Assembly (NCBI GenBank): GCA_024256265.1
Contig: JACGUK010000001.1
Coordinates: 186,001 to 250,000, forward strand
DNA from: an archaeon
Lineage (GTDB): Archaea; Thermoproteota; Nitrososphaeria; Nitrososphaerales; JACAEJ01
Length of the DNA: 64,000 nt
Reading direction: 5' to 3'
This document shows positions 26,533 through 35,753 of the stretch, piece after piece. A model generated the notes under the pieces. It made no database searches, was not told the origin of the DNA, and saw only the letters and a program-made list of their open reading frames with translations. How positions within the stretch are numbered: position 1 is the first letter of the stretch; each line of letters begins with the position of its first letter. The position numbers and the translations under genes are program-made.

Positions 26533-28611
26533 TTACAATATAGAGTATAAGATGAAGAGCAGTACGAAGGTCAAGGATATAGTGTTTATCAGCTTCACGA
26601 GTACGTGTAGCGAAGGCCCTGCACAATCCTTCAGAGGGTCTCCAAAAGTATCGCCTACAACAGCAGCTTTATGAGCTTCTGAGCCCTTGCCTCCGAAGGC
26701 ACCTGCTTCTATGAGCTTTTTTGCATTGTCCCAAGCAGCCCCTCCTGTATTCATTAAAAATGCTAGCATTGTACCACTTACAGTTGCACTTATAAGGAAA
26801 GCCCCGACAGCTATCGGGCCTAGAAGAAAGCCTACTGCCAACGGTGCTACTACGACTAATAAGCTAGGGATGATCATCTCCTTCTGGGCCCATAATGTGC
26901 TTATATCTACACATTTAGAGTAATCAGGCTTTGCATTTCCTTCCATCAATCCAGGTATCTCTCTAAACTGCCTCCTTACCTCCTCCACAACTTTGAAGGC
27001 AGCCCTACCAACAGCCCTTATAGCAAAGGCACTGAAGACAAAGGGAAGAAGTCCACCTATGAAAAGGGCTGCTATAATCTCCGGCTTAACTATATCAACG
27101 ATTACATTTGCCACATCTATGCTTTTGATGCGAGCATAGTCAGTAAGATAGGCTTGAAAGAGGAGTAGCGCAGCCAGCCCTGCTGAACCTAGAGCATAGC
27201 CTTTAGTAAGGGCTTTCGTAGTATTACCAGCAGCATCGAAAGCATCAATCTTCTCTCTAAGATCTTTCTCAGCACCTGACATCTCTGCTATCCCTGCAGC
27301 ATTGTCAACTATAGGTCCAAATCCATCCATACCAAGGATCATGCCAGCAACTGAGAGCATCCCCATAGTTGCCACTGCTGTACCATACACTCCGCCTATA
27401 TGCAAAGGCATCCCTGTCTCAGCACTAAATAGAGTGCCAAGGTAATATCCTATCAAGAGAGCTACCACTATCACTATCACTGGCAAGGCTGTACTCTCCA
27501 AAGCTACTGAATAACCACTTATGATATTGACTGCAGGTCCTGTAGTAGAAGATTTTGCAATCTCCTTCACAGGTCTGTATCTTCTTGAAGTGTAGTACTC
27601 TGTTATCAGAAAGATGAAGACACTTGTCAAAACTCCTGTGAAAGCAGCGAAGTACAGGTTAACGCTTAATATTGTATTAGTTACAAGGAAGTAGAGACCA
27701 AAAACGACGATAAGGGTAGTAGCTATCATTCCGTTTCTCATGGGGATCATAGGGTCTTTAAAATTGCGAGCCCTGATGAAGGGTACACCAAGAATAGTCC
27801 CGAAGATGCCTACAGCCCTGACCAATAAGGGGAATATAACGAAGAAGAAGTTTTTTGTAGCAGCAAATAGAGATACGCCTATGAGCATGGCACCTATGTT
27901 CTCAGCTGTCATGGACTCAAAAAGATCAGCTCCCCTACCTGCAACATCTCCTACGTTATCGCCAACATTATCAGCTATTACTGCAGGGTTCCTAGGATCG
28001 TCTTCAGGTATTCCTGCCTCGACCTTGCCCACTATATCTGCTCCCACATCTGCAGCCTTTGTATAAATTCCTCCTCCAAGTTGAGCGAATAGGGCTGAGA
28101 GGCTCGCCCCAAACCCTAAGCTGACTATAAGCTCAGGACTGCCGTAAAGATAGAAGAGTCCAGTTACTGCTAAGAGACTCAGCCCTACATTGAACAAGCC
28201 CATGACCAAGCCACCATAGTAAGCAAGTTTTAGAGGTCTATCAAGGCCGTAATGGGCTGCGTAAGCAGTCCTTGCATTGGCACGAGTAGCCACATCCATT
28301 CCCACATACCCTGCGAGTAGAGAGAAGGTTGCTCCAATTATGAAGGCGAATGAGATGAAGGGGATGCCTTTATGCCCAAAAAGGTCGAAGGCTATGTAGA
28401 GAAGGATCATAAGTATTATAGATATGATTGAGATGGTCTTATACTGTCTCTTAAGGTAGGCTTTTGAACCTTCTCTTATAGCATCATGTATCTCATTCAT
28501 CTTTGGATTGCCGACTTCAAAGCGATTGATATACAAAGCTAGATATATGGCGAATATGAGAGCAGTAATGCCTGCTATAGGCGCTAATAATACCAATAAT
28601 TCACTGACCAT
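26533..28611 (-). CDS. hppA: Membrane pyrophosphatase, K+-independent H+ type
   Basis: The 692-residue protein has about 16 membrane segments. The active-site motif YTKAADVGADIVGKVE and the downstream GDNVGDVAGRGADLFES are complete, as is the C-terminal GDTFGDPLKDCAGPS motif. At the K+-dependence site it has GNTTKALTKGYA, with Lys and Thr as in K+-independent H+-pumping enzymes. It couples pyrophosphate hydrolysis to proton transport across the cell membrane. The coding region is GC-richer than some neighbours but not out of range. It appears monocistronic. Confidence 0.93.
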   Translation of the reverse strand: MVSELLVLLAPIAGITALIFAIYLALYINRFEVGNPKMNEIHDAIREGSKAYLKRQYKTISIISIILMILLYIAFDLFGHKGIPFISFAFIIGATFSLLAGYVGMDVATRANARTAYAAHYGLDRPLKLAYYGGLVMGLFNVGLSLLAVTGLFYLYGSPELIVSLGFGASLSALFAQLGGGIYTKAADVGADIVGKVEAGIPEDDPRNPAVIADNVGDNVGDVAGRGADLFESMTAENIGAMLIGVSLFAATKNFFFVIFPLLVRAVGIFGTILGVPFIRARNFKDPMIPMRNGMIATTLIVVFGLYFLVTNTILSVNLYFAAFTGVLTSVFIFLITEYYTSRRYRPVKEIAKSSTTGPAVNIISGYSVALESTALPVIVIVVALLIGYYLGTLFSAETGMPLHIGGVYGTAVATMGMLSVAGMILGMDGFGPIVDNAAGIAEMSGAEKDLREKIDAFDAAGNTTKALTKGYALGSAGLAALLLFQAYLTDYARIKSIDVANVIVDIVKPEIIAALFIGGLLPFVFSAFAIRAVGRAAFKVVEEVRRQFREIPGLMEGNAKPDYSKCVDISTLWAQKEMIIPSLLVVVAPLAVGFLLGPIAVGAFLISATVSGTMLAFLMNTGGAAWDNAKKLIEAGAFGGKGSEAHKAAVVGDTFGDPLKDCAGPSLHVLVKLINTISLTFVLLFILYSIL

Positions 28612-28819
28612 TTATGCCTCACCCCTTCCTCCCATCATCAGCTATATTTATTATGATTTTACTCTTCGAATTAATCATTATGAAAACCCTTTTCAATCAC
28701 TAAAAAGATTTCTCTCTTAAATTTAACTATATCGTCCATGTAAATTTTAAATTTGTAAACCTCTCCATGATTAATCATTATATAATTGTTAAATATACAA
28801 CAACTCTAGCTTATAGGCG

Positions 28820-29056
28820 ATGGTCTTGGGCCAGATAAAAGCTGTGATACTAGCTGGATTGGTACTGGGCATAGAGGACAGGGTAATTAGAGAGATAAAG
28901 AAGTTCGAAGGTGTAAAAGATGGTTTTATGGTCTATGGAGAATATGATGGAGTCTTCATAGTAGAAGTTCCAAGCCAAGAGAAGCTCAATGCCTTGATTT
29001 CTAGAATTCGCAGAACAGAAGGCGTGACTAGGACTATAACTCTTGTTGCAATTTAA
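28820..29056 (+). CDS. Stand-alone Lrp/AsnC ligand-binding (RAM) domain
   Basis: The 78-residue product has the ferredoxin-like RAM domain of Lrp/AsnC regulators: IKAVILAGLVLGIEDRVIREI, then YDGVFIVEVPSQEKL and a strand to the end. The DNA-binding half is absent, so it may assist another regulator or sense an amino acid. The gene overlaps the convergent deoxyhypusine synthase by four bases. Confidence 0.75.
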   Translation: MVLGQIKAVILAGLVLGIEDRVIREIKKFEGVKDGFMVYGEYDGVFIVEVPSQEKLNALISRIRRTEGVTRTITLVAI

Positions 29057-30000
29057 CCCTCAACCTTCTCTATAAGGGCTGCTATCATAAAAGGGAGTAA
29101 GGCTGTTGCTTCACCATGAATTGTAACCTGTCTAGCTTTAGTTTTTACTTTCCCCCATGAGATAGCTTCCTTTACCAATGCCCCACTAAGGCTACCATCA
29201 TACTCAACACCAGTGGTAATGTAAACTGCATAATCTAATCCTCCTCTGAATTGATTCCACCACAAAACGTGATGCTTTGATATTCCCCCTCCTATCATCA
29301 AAGCTCCTGTTGAATTTGCATCAAATACTATATCTGAGAGCAATTGTTCATCTTTAAGCAGATCTATCTTGAAGTCTTTATGAGTTTGTGAGAATAACCA
29401 TATCTGACTCCCAATAGCACCATCTGTTAATCCTGGTATGATCATAGGTATGCTATTCTTATACGCCCAATAAAGAATGGAGTGCTCATTATTCACAAAC
29501 TCTCCAAGTCTTCTGCATAACTCCATCGATGATAACTCTCTTATGTTTTCATCATACAATTTTTTAAAGAAAGGTTGAAGCTTATTTTCTAACATAGGTC
29601 CGTAAACTTCACGTGGTACGATCACATTACCAAGCCTGTGAAAACCCTCTCTAAATAGCCTTTTGTCATCCAAACTAAAGCTTCCTTCATAGTAATTCCC
29701 CCATGAACGAGCCAAATCGTGATCTAAAGTTCCACAAGTGGTTACTATCACGTTAAAAAGTTTAAGCCTTACAAGCTCTTTTAATACGCCTCTCAATCCT
29801 GTAGCAACAGGAGCTGCTGGAAAGCTTAAGAATTTTATACATGATCTTTCCTTAACCATATCTGAGAGAATATCGACTCCTTCTGCAAGATGCCTTCCTA
29901 CAAAGCCTCCTGCATCTCTCATTTCATCTACTATTAACCTTACAGAGAAAGGCTTCTTGAGTTCTATATCTTGAACAGGTCTTAATTTCGATATTTTCAC
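29053..30000 (-). CDS. dys: Deoxyhypusine synthase
   Basis: This 315-residue NAD-dependent enzyme converts a lysine of translation factor aIF5A to deoxyhypusine. It has the GGFVGRHLAEGVDIL and TTCGTLDHDLARSWG motifs, a glycine-rich GGGISKHH region and the C-terminal EAISWGKVK with the lysine that forms the enzyme-intermediate. Start is GTG; the nearby ATG is out of frame. The length is normal. Confidence 0.92.
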   Translation of the reverse strand: MKISKLRPVQDIELKKPFSVRLIVDEMRDAGGFVGRHLAEGVDILSDMVKERSCIKFLSFPAAPVATGLRGVLKELVRLKLFNVIVTTCGTLDHDLARSWGNYYEGSFSLDDKRLFREGFHRLGNVIVPREVYGPMLENKLQPFFKKLYDENIRELSSMELCRRLGEFVNNEHSILYWAYKNSIPMIIPGLTDGAIGSQIWLFSQTHKDFKIDLLKDEQLLSDIVFDANSTGALMIGGGISKHHVLWWNQFRGGLDYAVYITTGVEYDGSLSGALVKEAISWGKVKTKARQVTIHGEATALLPFMIAALIEKVEG

Positions 30001-30134
30001 ATTATCACCATGAGTTTAGATTTTATATTACCATATTTTTGTCTTATGCATTCCTATTTCTTTACGAAATGGTTTTGCCAAAAGAACTGAATACTTTTAT
30101 TAGAAACAATTAATATTTTAATTGGGCGAGTATC

Positions 30135-30593
30135 TTGGGAGATGTAGGAGTAAAAACTTCTGAAAAGTTTACTGTTGCTTACATTCATTATTTTGGACCA
30201 TATAATACAGTAGGTCCTGTCTTTGGCGAGGTCTTTGAGTGGTTGGCTAAGAAGCGTCTTAAGTCTGGTCCAGCTATAGGAATTTATTACAACAATCCAG
30301 AAGAAGTTTCCCCTGAGAAGTGTAGAAGTGATATATGTGTATCATTTGAAGGTGAGGCAGAGTCAGATAAGAGAGTTAGAATTAAGGAGATAGGAGGAGA
30401 TTATGTAGCATTCACAAGCTATAAAGGACCATGGAAGCAGTACAATATTCCTGAAACCTATAGAAATCTAAAGAAATGGATAGATGAAAATGGATACATG
30501 ATAGTAGGTCCTGTAAGAGAGATTTACCTAAAGTTCCCTAGATGCCCTCCAAATGTGCATTTAGAGGTCCACTTTCCTGTTAAGAAACGCTAA
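30135..30593 (+). CDS. GyrI-like small-molecule-binding protein
   Basis: The 152-residue product has the GyrI/SOUL-like (AraC effector-binding) fold: FTVAYIHYFGPYNTVGPVF, GPAIGIYYNNPEEV, and GGDYVAFTSYKGPWKQY. Such domains bind hydrophobic compounds. There is no DNA-binding half. Start is TTG, next to a run without other candidates. It is convergent with the phosphoribosyltransferase gene. Confidence 0.75.
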   Translation: MGDVGVKTSEKFTVAYIHYFGPYNTVGPVFGEVFEWLAKKRLKSGPAIGIYYNNPEEVSPEKCRSDICVSFEGEAESDKRVRIKEIGGDYVAFTSYKGPWKQYNIPETYRNLKKWIDENGYMIVGPVREIYLKFPRCPPNVHLEVHFPVKKR

Positions 30594-30600
30594 AGATGCT

Positions 30601-31179
30601 TCATTTTTCCTTTAAAAATTCTTCAATAACTTGATTTGGAATTCCCTTCTTCTCTATTTCATCTTTAGCCTCAGAGCTTGTCAAACCCTTTTCTTTTAGT
30701 TTTTCAAAAAGATTTGTTAAAGTCTCCTTCACCTCCCATGGGTAGATTATCCATGCTTCTGTCTCCTCAACGAAGTATTCAGGCTTAACTACAGACCATG
30801 GTTTGTAATGGAGTGTACAAAGTCTTACTTCTTTTGCACCTTTCTCTTGAACATATTCTTTTACTAATTTTAGACTATGACCCATGTCTGCAACATCATC
30901 TATAACCAGAACCTTTTTCTCACTCAGGTTAGATAAAATAGGTTGGGTAATTTCTGGTCTCTCTTTTGTTTCTTTAACTCCACAATAATATTTTACTCCC
31001 ACTATCTCGCTTTCCAAACCAAGCTTATCCGATAAAATAGCTACTGGTATAAGACCTCCTCTCGATACACCTATGAGAATTTCTGGTTTAAATCCACTCT
31101 CCTTTATCATTTTGGTGAGCTTGGATAGCATCTCATATATATCATTCAAGCTTGGCATTATGAACTCAGTTTTGCCCAA
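30601..31179 (-). CDS. Phosphoribosyltransferase, purine-salvage type
   Basis: The 192-residue protein has the PRPP-binding loop VLVIDDVADMGHSL and an upstream GVSRGGLIPVAIL motif, as in hypoxanthine/xanthine-type phosphoribosyltransferases. The C-terminus has an added helical tail of about 50 residues after IYPWEVKE. Start is TTG; an ATG seven codons in (31158) is an alternative. It lies upstream of adenine deaminase on the opposite strand, so both may act in purine salvage. Confidence 0.75.
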   Translation of the reverse strand: MGKTEFIMPSLNDIYEMLSKLTKMIKESGFKPEILIGVSRGGLIPVAILSDKLGLESEIVGVKYYCGVKETKERPEITQPILSNLSEKKVLVIDDVADMGHSLKLVKEYVQEKGAKEVRLCTLHYKPWSVVKPEYFVEETEAWIIYPWEVKETLTNLFEKLKEKGLTSSEAKDEIEKKGIPNQVIEEFLKEK

Positions 31180-31617
31180 TCAGATTACCCATGATATTAT
31201 TTATGACCTTGAGATTTAAGGATTAAATCATTGGTAAATAGAACAATACATTAAGAATTCTAAAGAATAATGAATCCTCTAAATTACTTGTCTTTCCTTA
31301 ATTCTATGCGTGGATAGGAATGAATTTTCATTTCTACTTAGTGTTTTCACGCTCAAATGAAAATCTGTCAAAATAACAGAAAGTTCTAAAACCTACAAAT
31401 GACTGTATTACCCACCTTATGCATCGTGCTTAGACTAAAGAAATGATCCTTAAAGTCGGGATCCTCATCCGTTTCGCCAATTTCGTCATAAAATTAAAAG
31501 AGCGAGCGAGCTATATATTGTGACATAACCCCTTCTCCCAAAGGGTTAGATGATATTGATCAATACTTTGATTTTTGGGCGATAATATTATTTAGGCAGA
31601 AATGAGTAAGTTTTACT
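31180..31617. other. Intergenic spacer without visible gene
   Basis: This 438-base spacer between the divergent phosphoribosyltransferase and adenine deaminase genes is AT-rich. I find no tRNA fold or convincing small gene in it. A weak inverted pair TTTTCATTT / AAATGAAAA occurs around 31326-31363. Both flanking promoters probably lie here. Confidence 0.4.
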
Positions 31618-33321
31618 GTGAATGTAATGAAATCTCAAGCTGATACAATCCTTCATGGGAACTTGGTCAATGTCTATACAGGTATGATATCTGAATCATA
31701 CATAGGCATAAAAGATAAGATGGTCATATATGTGGGTAAAAATCCTATATCATCAGAAAAGCAGATAGAGCTAGGATCGAAGTATATTTTACCAGGCTAT
31801 ATAGATGCTCATATACATATAGAAAGCTCCATGATGACTCCTAGCCAGTATGCAAGAGTTGTTGTCCCTAGAGGAACTACTTGTGTCATAGCAGACCCTC
31901 ATGAGATAGCAAATGTAAAAGGTATTGAGGGTATAAAATTCATGATAAACGATTCGAAAAGAACTCCTCTAAAAGTCTATGTTATGATACCTTCATGCGT
32001 CCCAGCAACTCACCTTGAAACTTCAGGAGCTATTATAGGTGTTGATGAAATCAAGAAGCTTGGAAGGCTTGATAATGTAATTGGTCTAGGTGAGGTAATG
32101 AACTTTCCTGGTGTAATATCTCGTAACAAAGATGTGATGGATAAGATTCATGCCTGTAAAAATATGCCTATTGATGGTCATGCACCTGGGCTTAGAGGCT
32201 TAGACCTTTGCGCCTATATTTCAGCCGGTATTTTTTCTGATCATGAGTGTACAGGGAAAGAGGAGGCTTTTGAAAAACTCTCTCTTGGAATGTGGATAAT
32301 GATAAGAGAAGGCTCTGCATCAAAGAATCTCTCAGATCTAATAGGTATAGTATCAAAGGAGAATTCAAGACGTTTTATGTTGGTGATAGATGATAAGCAC
32401 GTTGAAGACTTACTAGCTGAAGGGGATATAGATTATAACTTGAGAAAGGCTGTCAATGAAGGATTAGACCCTATTGATGCCATCAGAATGGTAACATTGA
32501 ACCCTGCTGAATATTATGGTCTTAAGCATTTAGGAGGGGTTTCTCCAGGCAAGTGTGCAGATTTAGTGGTAGTGAATAACCTTAAAGATTTTAATGCAGA
32601 TTTTGTCATGGTAGATGGTAAGATAGTTGCAAAAGATGGGCAATATCTATTAGAAGTTAAAGAAACATTAGCTAAGAAATCTATAATGAAGACTATGAAT
32701 TTGAGAGAAGTTCATCCTGAAGACCTGAATATAAAATACACTGAAAAAAAGAATTCTGTTAATATTCGAGTTATTGGTGTCGTAGAGAATCAGATATACA
32801 CTAAAGAATTAAGGCATGAATTAGAAGTAAAAGATGGAAAGCTTGTATCAGACCCTGAGCATGATGTACTGAAAATATGTGTTATGGAGAGGCATAAGAA
32901 TAGTGGAAGGATGGGGAAAGGTTTTGTGAAGGGTTTTTGTCTTAAAAAAGGTGCCATTGCTTCGAGCATAGCCCATGACTCTCATAATATAATTGTAGTT
33001 GGCGTTAATGATAACGATATGTGCTTAGCAGTTAATAGGCTGAGAGATATAGGAGGGGGCATTATTGCTATTAATGATGGAAAAATTCTTGGGGAGCTAC
33101 CACTTCCTGTAGCTGGTCTTATGTCTACTTGGAAGGCTGAAAATATAGTTGTAAACTTAAAGAAACTATATGAAGAGGTATCTAAACTCGGCTGTAGCCT
33201 TATTGCACCCTTCATGACTTTATCCTTTCTAGCATTACCTGTAATACCAGAGCTGAAGATTACAGATTACGGGCTTGTAGATGTAGGTAAATTCGATTTT
33301 GTAAGCCTTATAGTAAGTTAA
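31618..33321 (+). CDS. ade: Adenine deaminase
   Basis: This 567-residue amidohydrolase has HIHIESSM (metal His pair), ADPHEIANV, DGHAPGLRG and the later DDKHV motif of the Ade family (COG1001), which deaminates adenine to hypoxanthine. The C-terminal domain (about residues 400-567) is complete. Start is GTG at 31618 or ATG at 31627. It fits a salvage pathway with the neighbouring phosphoribosyltransferase. Confidence 0.9.
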   Translation: MNVMKSQADTILHGNLVNVYTGMISESYIGIKDKMVIYVGKNPISSEKQIELGSKYILPGYIDAHIHIESSMMTPSQYARVVVPRGTTCVIADPHEIANVKGIEGIKFMINDSKRTPLKVYVMIPSCVPATHLETSGAIIGVDEIKKLGRLDNVIGLGEVMNFPGVISRNKDVMDKIHACKNMPIDGHAPGLRGLDLCAYISAGIFSDHECTGKEEAFEKLSLGMWIMIREGSASKNLSDLIGIVSKENSRRFMLVIDDKHVEDLLAEGDIDYNLRKAVNEGLDPIDAIRMVTLNPAEYYGLKHLGGVSPGKCADLVVVNNLKDFNADFVMVDGKIVAKDGQYLLEVKETLAKKSIMKTMNLREVHPEDLNIKYTEKKNSVNIRVIGVVENQIYTKELRHELEVKDGKLVSDPEHDVLKICVMERHKNSGRMGKGFVKGFCLKKGAIASSIAHDSHNIIVVGVNDNDMCLAVNRLRDIGGGIIAINDGKILGELPLPVAGLMSTWKAENIVVNLKKLYEEVSKLGCSLIAPFMTLSFLALPVIPELKITDYGLVDVGKFDFVSLIVS

Positions 33322-33387
33322 GATTACTCATTATTCTAACTATTTCTTCTCTGAATTATGCTGAAGTCTGTTGTTATCTCAAATACA

Positions 33388-34347
33388 TCAGGTAAGCTTT
33401 TGACCACACTCAGGGCAGAACTTTGCATCTACTGAGATTTGCTTTCCACAATTCGGGCAGTTTTTCTGAGTTGATGGCTTCACAGCTATAGCAACTCCGC
33501 AACTGGGACAGAATTTTGATGCTGCAGGGATTTGAGTATTACAATTTGAACAGACTAATAATGCTACTGTTGGCATTGCTGGGGCTGCTGTTGGCTGAGT
33601 CATTTGAGGTATCAAGACCATCCCTGTACCAATGGCTGCACCAGGTGCTTTAGCCATCTCTTTGCCAACCTCTTTCAAAGTCTCCATTCTTAAGACCTCT
33701 GATGTCGGTGTTGTCGTCTTAAGCCAGAAAAGTCTATCCCTAAACTCTGGAGTTGTATCAATGCCCTCAAACTTCAAATCGACAAGATCAGTTCCAAATC
33801 TCTTTAAAGCCTCTCCTATATGCGTTTTAACGATAGTCGATGTTTCATCTAGCTTTGTGAAAACTGTTGCAAGATCGTATCTTGATAACTCATCTATGGT
33901 CTGCTCATTAATGAATCCCTTTAGAAACTCGTTGACCTCTGATGTTGTATATGCACCCTTTCCTCCTACAACCTCGTTCACAAATAAGCTCGGGTCTGAT
34001 ATCTTAAACCAGAAAGAACCATGGACAAGAAGTGGTGCAAGCTCTGTAGTTTGAGCCCTAGCTCCCCACTTCCCTGCGAACTGCTTTGTAGCTACAAATA
34101 TTATAGTTGCCTTAAAGGGTGTCTCTCCATAAAAGAGTTTGAAGGCACTTCTCAATAGTGGGACATTCATAGTTGTAATCGTGTGCCTTCCTGGTCCGAA
34201 TACATCGTAAGCCTTACCATCTCTGAAGAAGACTGCAACTTCGTACTCATGAACGATTAGCTGTGCTCCCCAAGATAATTCCTCTACTGGATATCTCCAG
34301 ACTATGTCTTCAAGTCCAACCGTCTTCCATTCAATAACTTGAGGCAT
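33388..34347 (-). CDS. SPFH-domain protein with two zinc ribbons
   Basis: The N-terminal 230 residues form an SPFH/Band 7-type domain like the YdjI/virion-core family (ending FRDRLFWLKTTTPTSEVLRM). The C-terminal 55 residues hold two zinc ribbons: CSNCNTQIPAASKFCPSCG and CPNCGKQISVDAKFCPECG. SPFH proteins form membrane-associated oligomers. It is the last of three same-strand genes (13 and 12 bases apart), and an HtpX-type protease gene is divergent from the block. Confidence 0.8.
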   Translation of the reverse strand: MPQVIEWKTVGLEDIVWRYPVEELSWGAQLIVHEYEVAVFFRDGKAYDVFGPGRHTITTMNVPLLRSAFKLFYGETPFKATIIFVATKQFAGKWGARAQTTELAPLLVHGSFWFKISDPSLFVNEVVGGKGAYTTSEVNEFLKGFINEQTIDELSRYDLATVFTKLDETSTIVKTHIGEALKRFGTDLVDLKFEGIDTTPEFRDRLFWLKTTTPTSEVLRMETLKEVGKEMAKAPGAAIGTGMVLIPQMTQPTAAPAMPTVALLVCSNCNTQIPAASKFCPSCGVAIAVKPSTQKNCPNCGKQISVDAKFCPECGQKLT

Positions 34348-34360
34348 ATCTTTTTACCTT

Positions 34361-34924
34361 CTAAACCCCAAGAATAACCTCCTTTCTTTGGTTATATGTC
34401 TTTTCTAGCGAGTCGAGATTTTTATGAATTTCAAGAATTTTTACTCGCGCCTTCTCAAACTTATCAGCTAAGATTTCTTCTTTTAACTCAGAAATCGATT
34501 TTTTAATGCCCTCTGCTCTCTCAACTAATGATAAATCAAATTTTATCATTCTGTCCAAATCTGGTTCATGTACCTTTACTACATTGAAGAAGCCTGCATA
34601 TCCATACTCTGCATGATTTATCCTTTCAGATATTCTATCAAATTTGGCTATGAGCCTATCTGCATCATCCCAGACTTCTGTAACACGAGCTTCAACAAGC
34701 CTTCTATAAGTCTCCTTTAGATCATCTTTTGTTTCGACCAAGACTTTGTATATCTTATCCCTTAGAAGTTTATCAGACTCTCTCCTTAGCTCTTTTTCCT
34801 TATAGCCTCTAAACCCAGGTATGAATAGCATTATCTTTTCTAACAACGCTGTCTCTGACTTAGCCTTCTCATATCCCTCAAATTTTTCCTCGCCCAAATT
34901 CTCTTTATTTAATTTGTAAGGCAA
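34361..34924 (-). CDS. Coiled-coil protein of SPFH operon
   Basis: The 187-residue product is highly charged with heptad-like helices (about residues 45-180) and no membrane segment. A Gly-Phe-Arg-Gly-Tyr motif occurs near residue 38. I do not recognise the family. It lies between the zinc-ribbon gene and the SPFH gene, 12-13 bases from each, so it is probably co-transcribed and may be a scaffold partner. Confidence 0.6.
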   Translation of the reverse strand: MPYKLNKENLGEEKFEGYEKAKSETALLEKIMLFIPGFRGYKEKELRRESDKLLRDKIYKVLVETKDDLKETYRRLVEARVTEVWDDADRLIAKFDRISERINHAEYGYAGFFNVVKVHEPDLDRMIKFDLSLVERAEGIKKSISELKEEILADKFEKARVKILEIHKNLDSLEKTYNQRKEVILGV

Positions 34925-34936
34925 GCTTTTATATTT

Positions 34937-35692
34937 TTAAAATAGTCCAAGATCTATTGGTGGTATGTCTCCTTTTATAACTTGACCATTTGCACCATCT
35001 AAAATCACATTATAATACTTCTTCTTATACTCATAAACTATGAACCATATAGGTGCATGCACATACACAGCATTACCTAGATCATAATCAGTCTTAAACT
35101 CTATTAATCTATCCACATCTTTGCTTGCAAGAAACCTATGATGAGAGTCTACTTCTTGCTTCGCTTCATCAATTACTTCTCCCTCGCTCAACTCACTATT
35201 CAGAACCTTTGCATTTCTATCTATCTGGCGAAAGTCGAATGGTATTTTTCCTTCTATAGGAATTTGATATTCACGTGTAGGAAACTTTGATGCCTTTCTT
35301 CCGAGGATGAGCCAATTATAGGACTTATTTATGCTACCTTCCTTGACTATAGGAGGGGTAATTCTCTCAAATATGCCTTTGTAATAAGTTGAGGCAGATA
35401 TTGGAACTATCCAGAAAGGCAAATATTGTAACTCCTTTTCGATGATTTTAGCCTTTTGAGCCAGATCCCTAGGCTTAAGGAAGCCTGAACTCATCCATGA
35501 TCTTAAAATTCTATCAACTTCAAGCTCATCATACTTATTTATTATCAAAGAATGCTCAAGAATGAAGGCTTTACCTGTAGATATGACGACTGTAAAGCCA
35601 CAGTACCTGCACGTAACAACCATCTCTCCAGGCTTAAAAGTGAGGGGGGCTCCACAATTTGAGCATCGAATCTCTTCAACAACTTCTGCCAA
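34937..35692 (-). CDS. Zinc-ribbon protein of SPFH operon
   Basis: The 251-residue protein begins with a zinc ribbon (CSNCGAPLTFKPGE, then CRYCGFTVVI) and continues with a longer alpha/beta region with many Tyr and Trp. No membrane segment is clear. It is the first gene of the three-gene SPFH unit and starts about 60 bases from the divergent HtpX gene. The family is unknown; a role in membrane-protein handling is inferred from context only. Confidence 0.6.
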   Translation of the reverse strand: MAEVVEEIRCSNCGAPLTFKPGEMVVTCRYCGFTVVISTGKAFILEHSLIINKYDELEVDRILRSWMSSGFLKPRDLAQKAKIIEKELQYLPFWIVPISASTYYKGIFERITPPIVKEGSINKSYNWLILGRKASKFPTREYQIPIEGKIPFDFRQIDRNAKVLNSELSEGEVIDEAKQEVDSHHRFLASKDVDRLIEFKTDYDLGNAVYVHAPIWFIVYEYKKKYYNVILDGANGQVIKGDIPPIDLGLF

Positions 35693-35753
35693 TTAATAAT
35701 ACCTAAAGAATTTAAGGATAAAGTATAAAAAAACTTTTACATTTTAATTAGTT

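Noticed and set aside
31326..31363. Inverted pair TTTTCATTT/AAATGAAAA
   Set aside because: AT-rich and short with a long loop; easily found by chance. Not CRISPR-like, as no further repeats follow.
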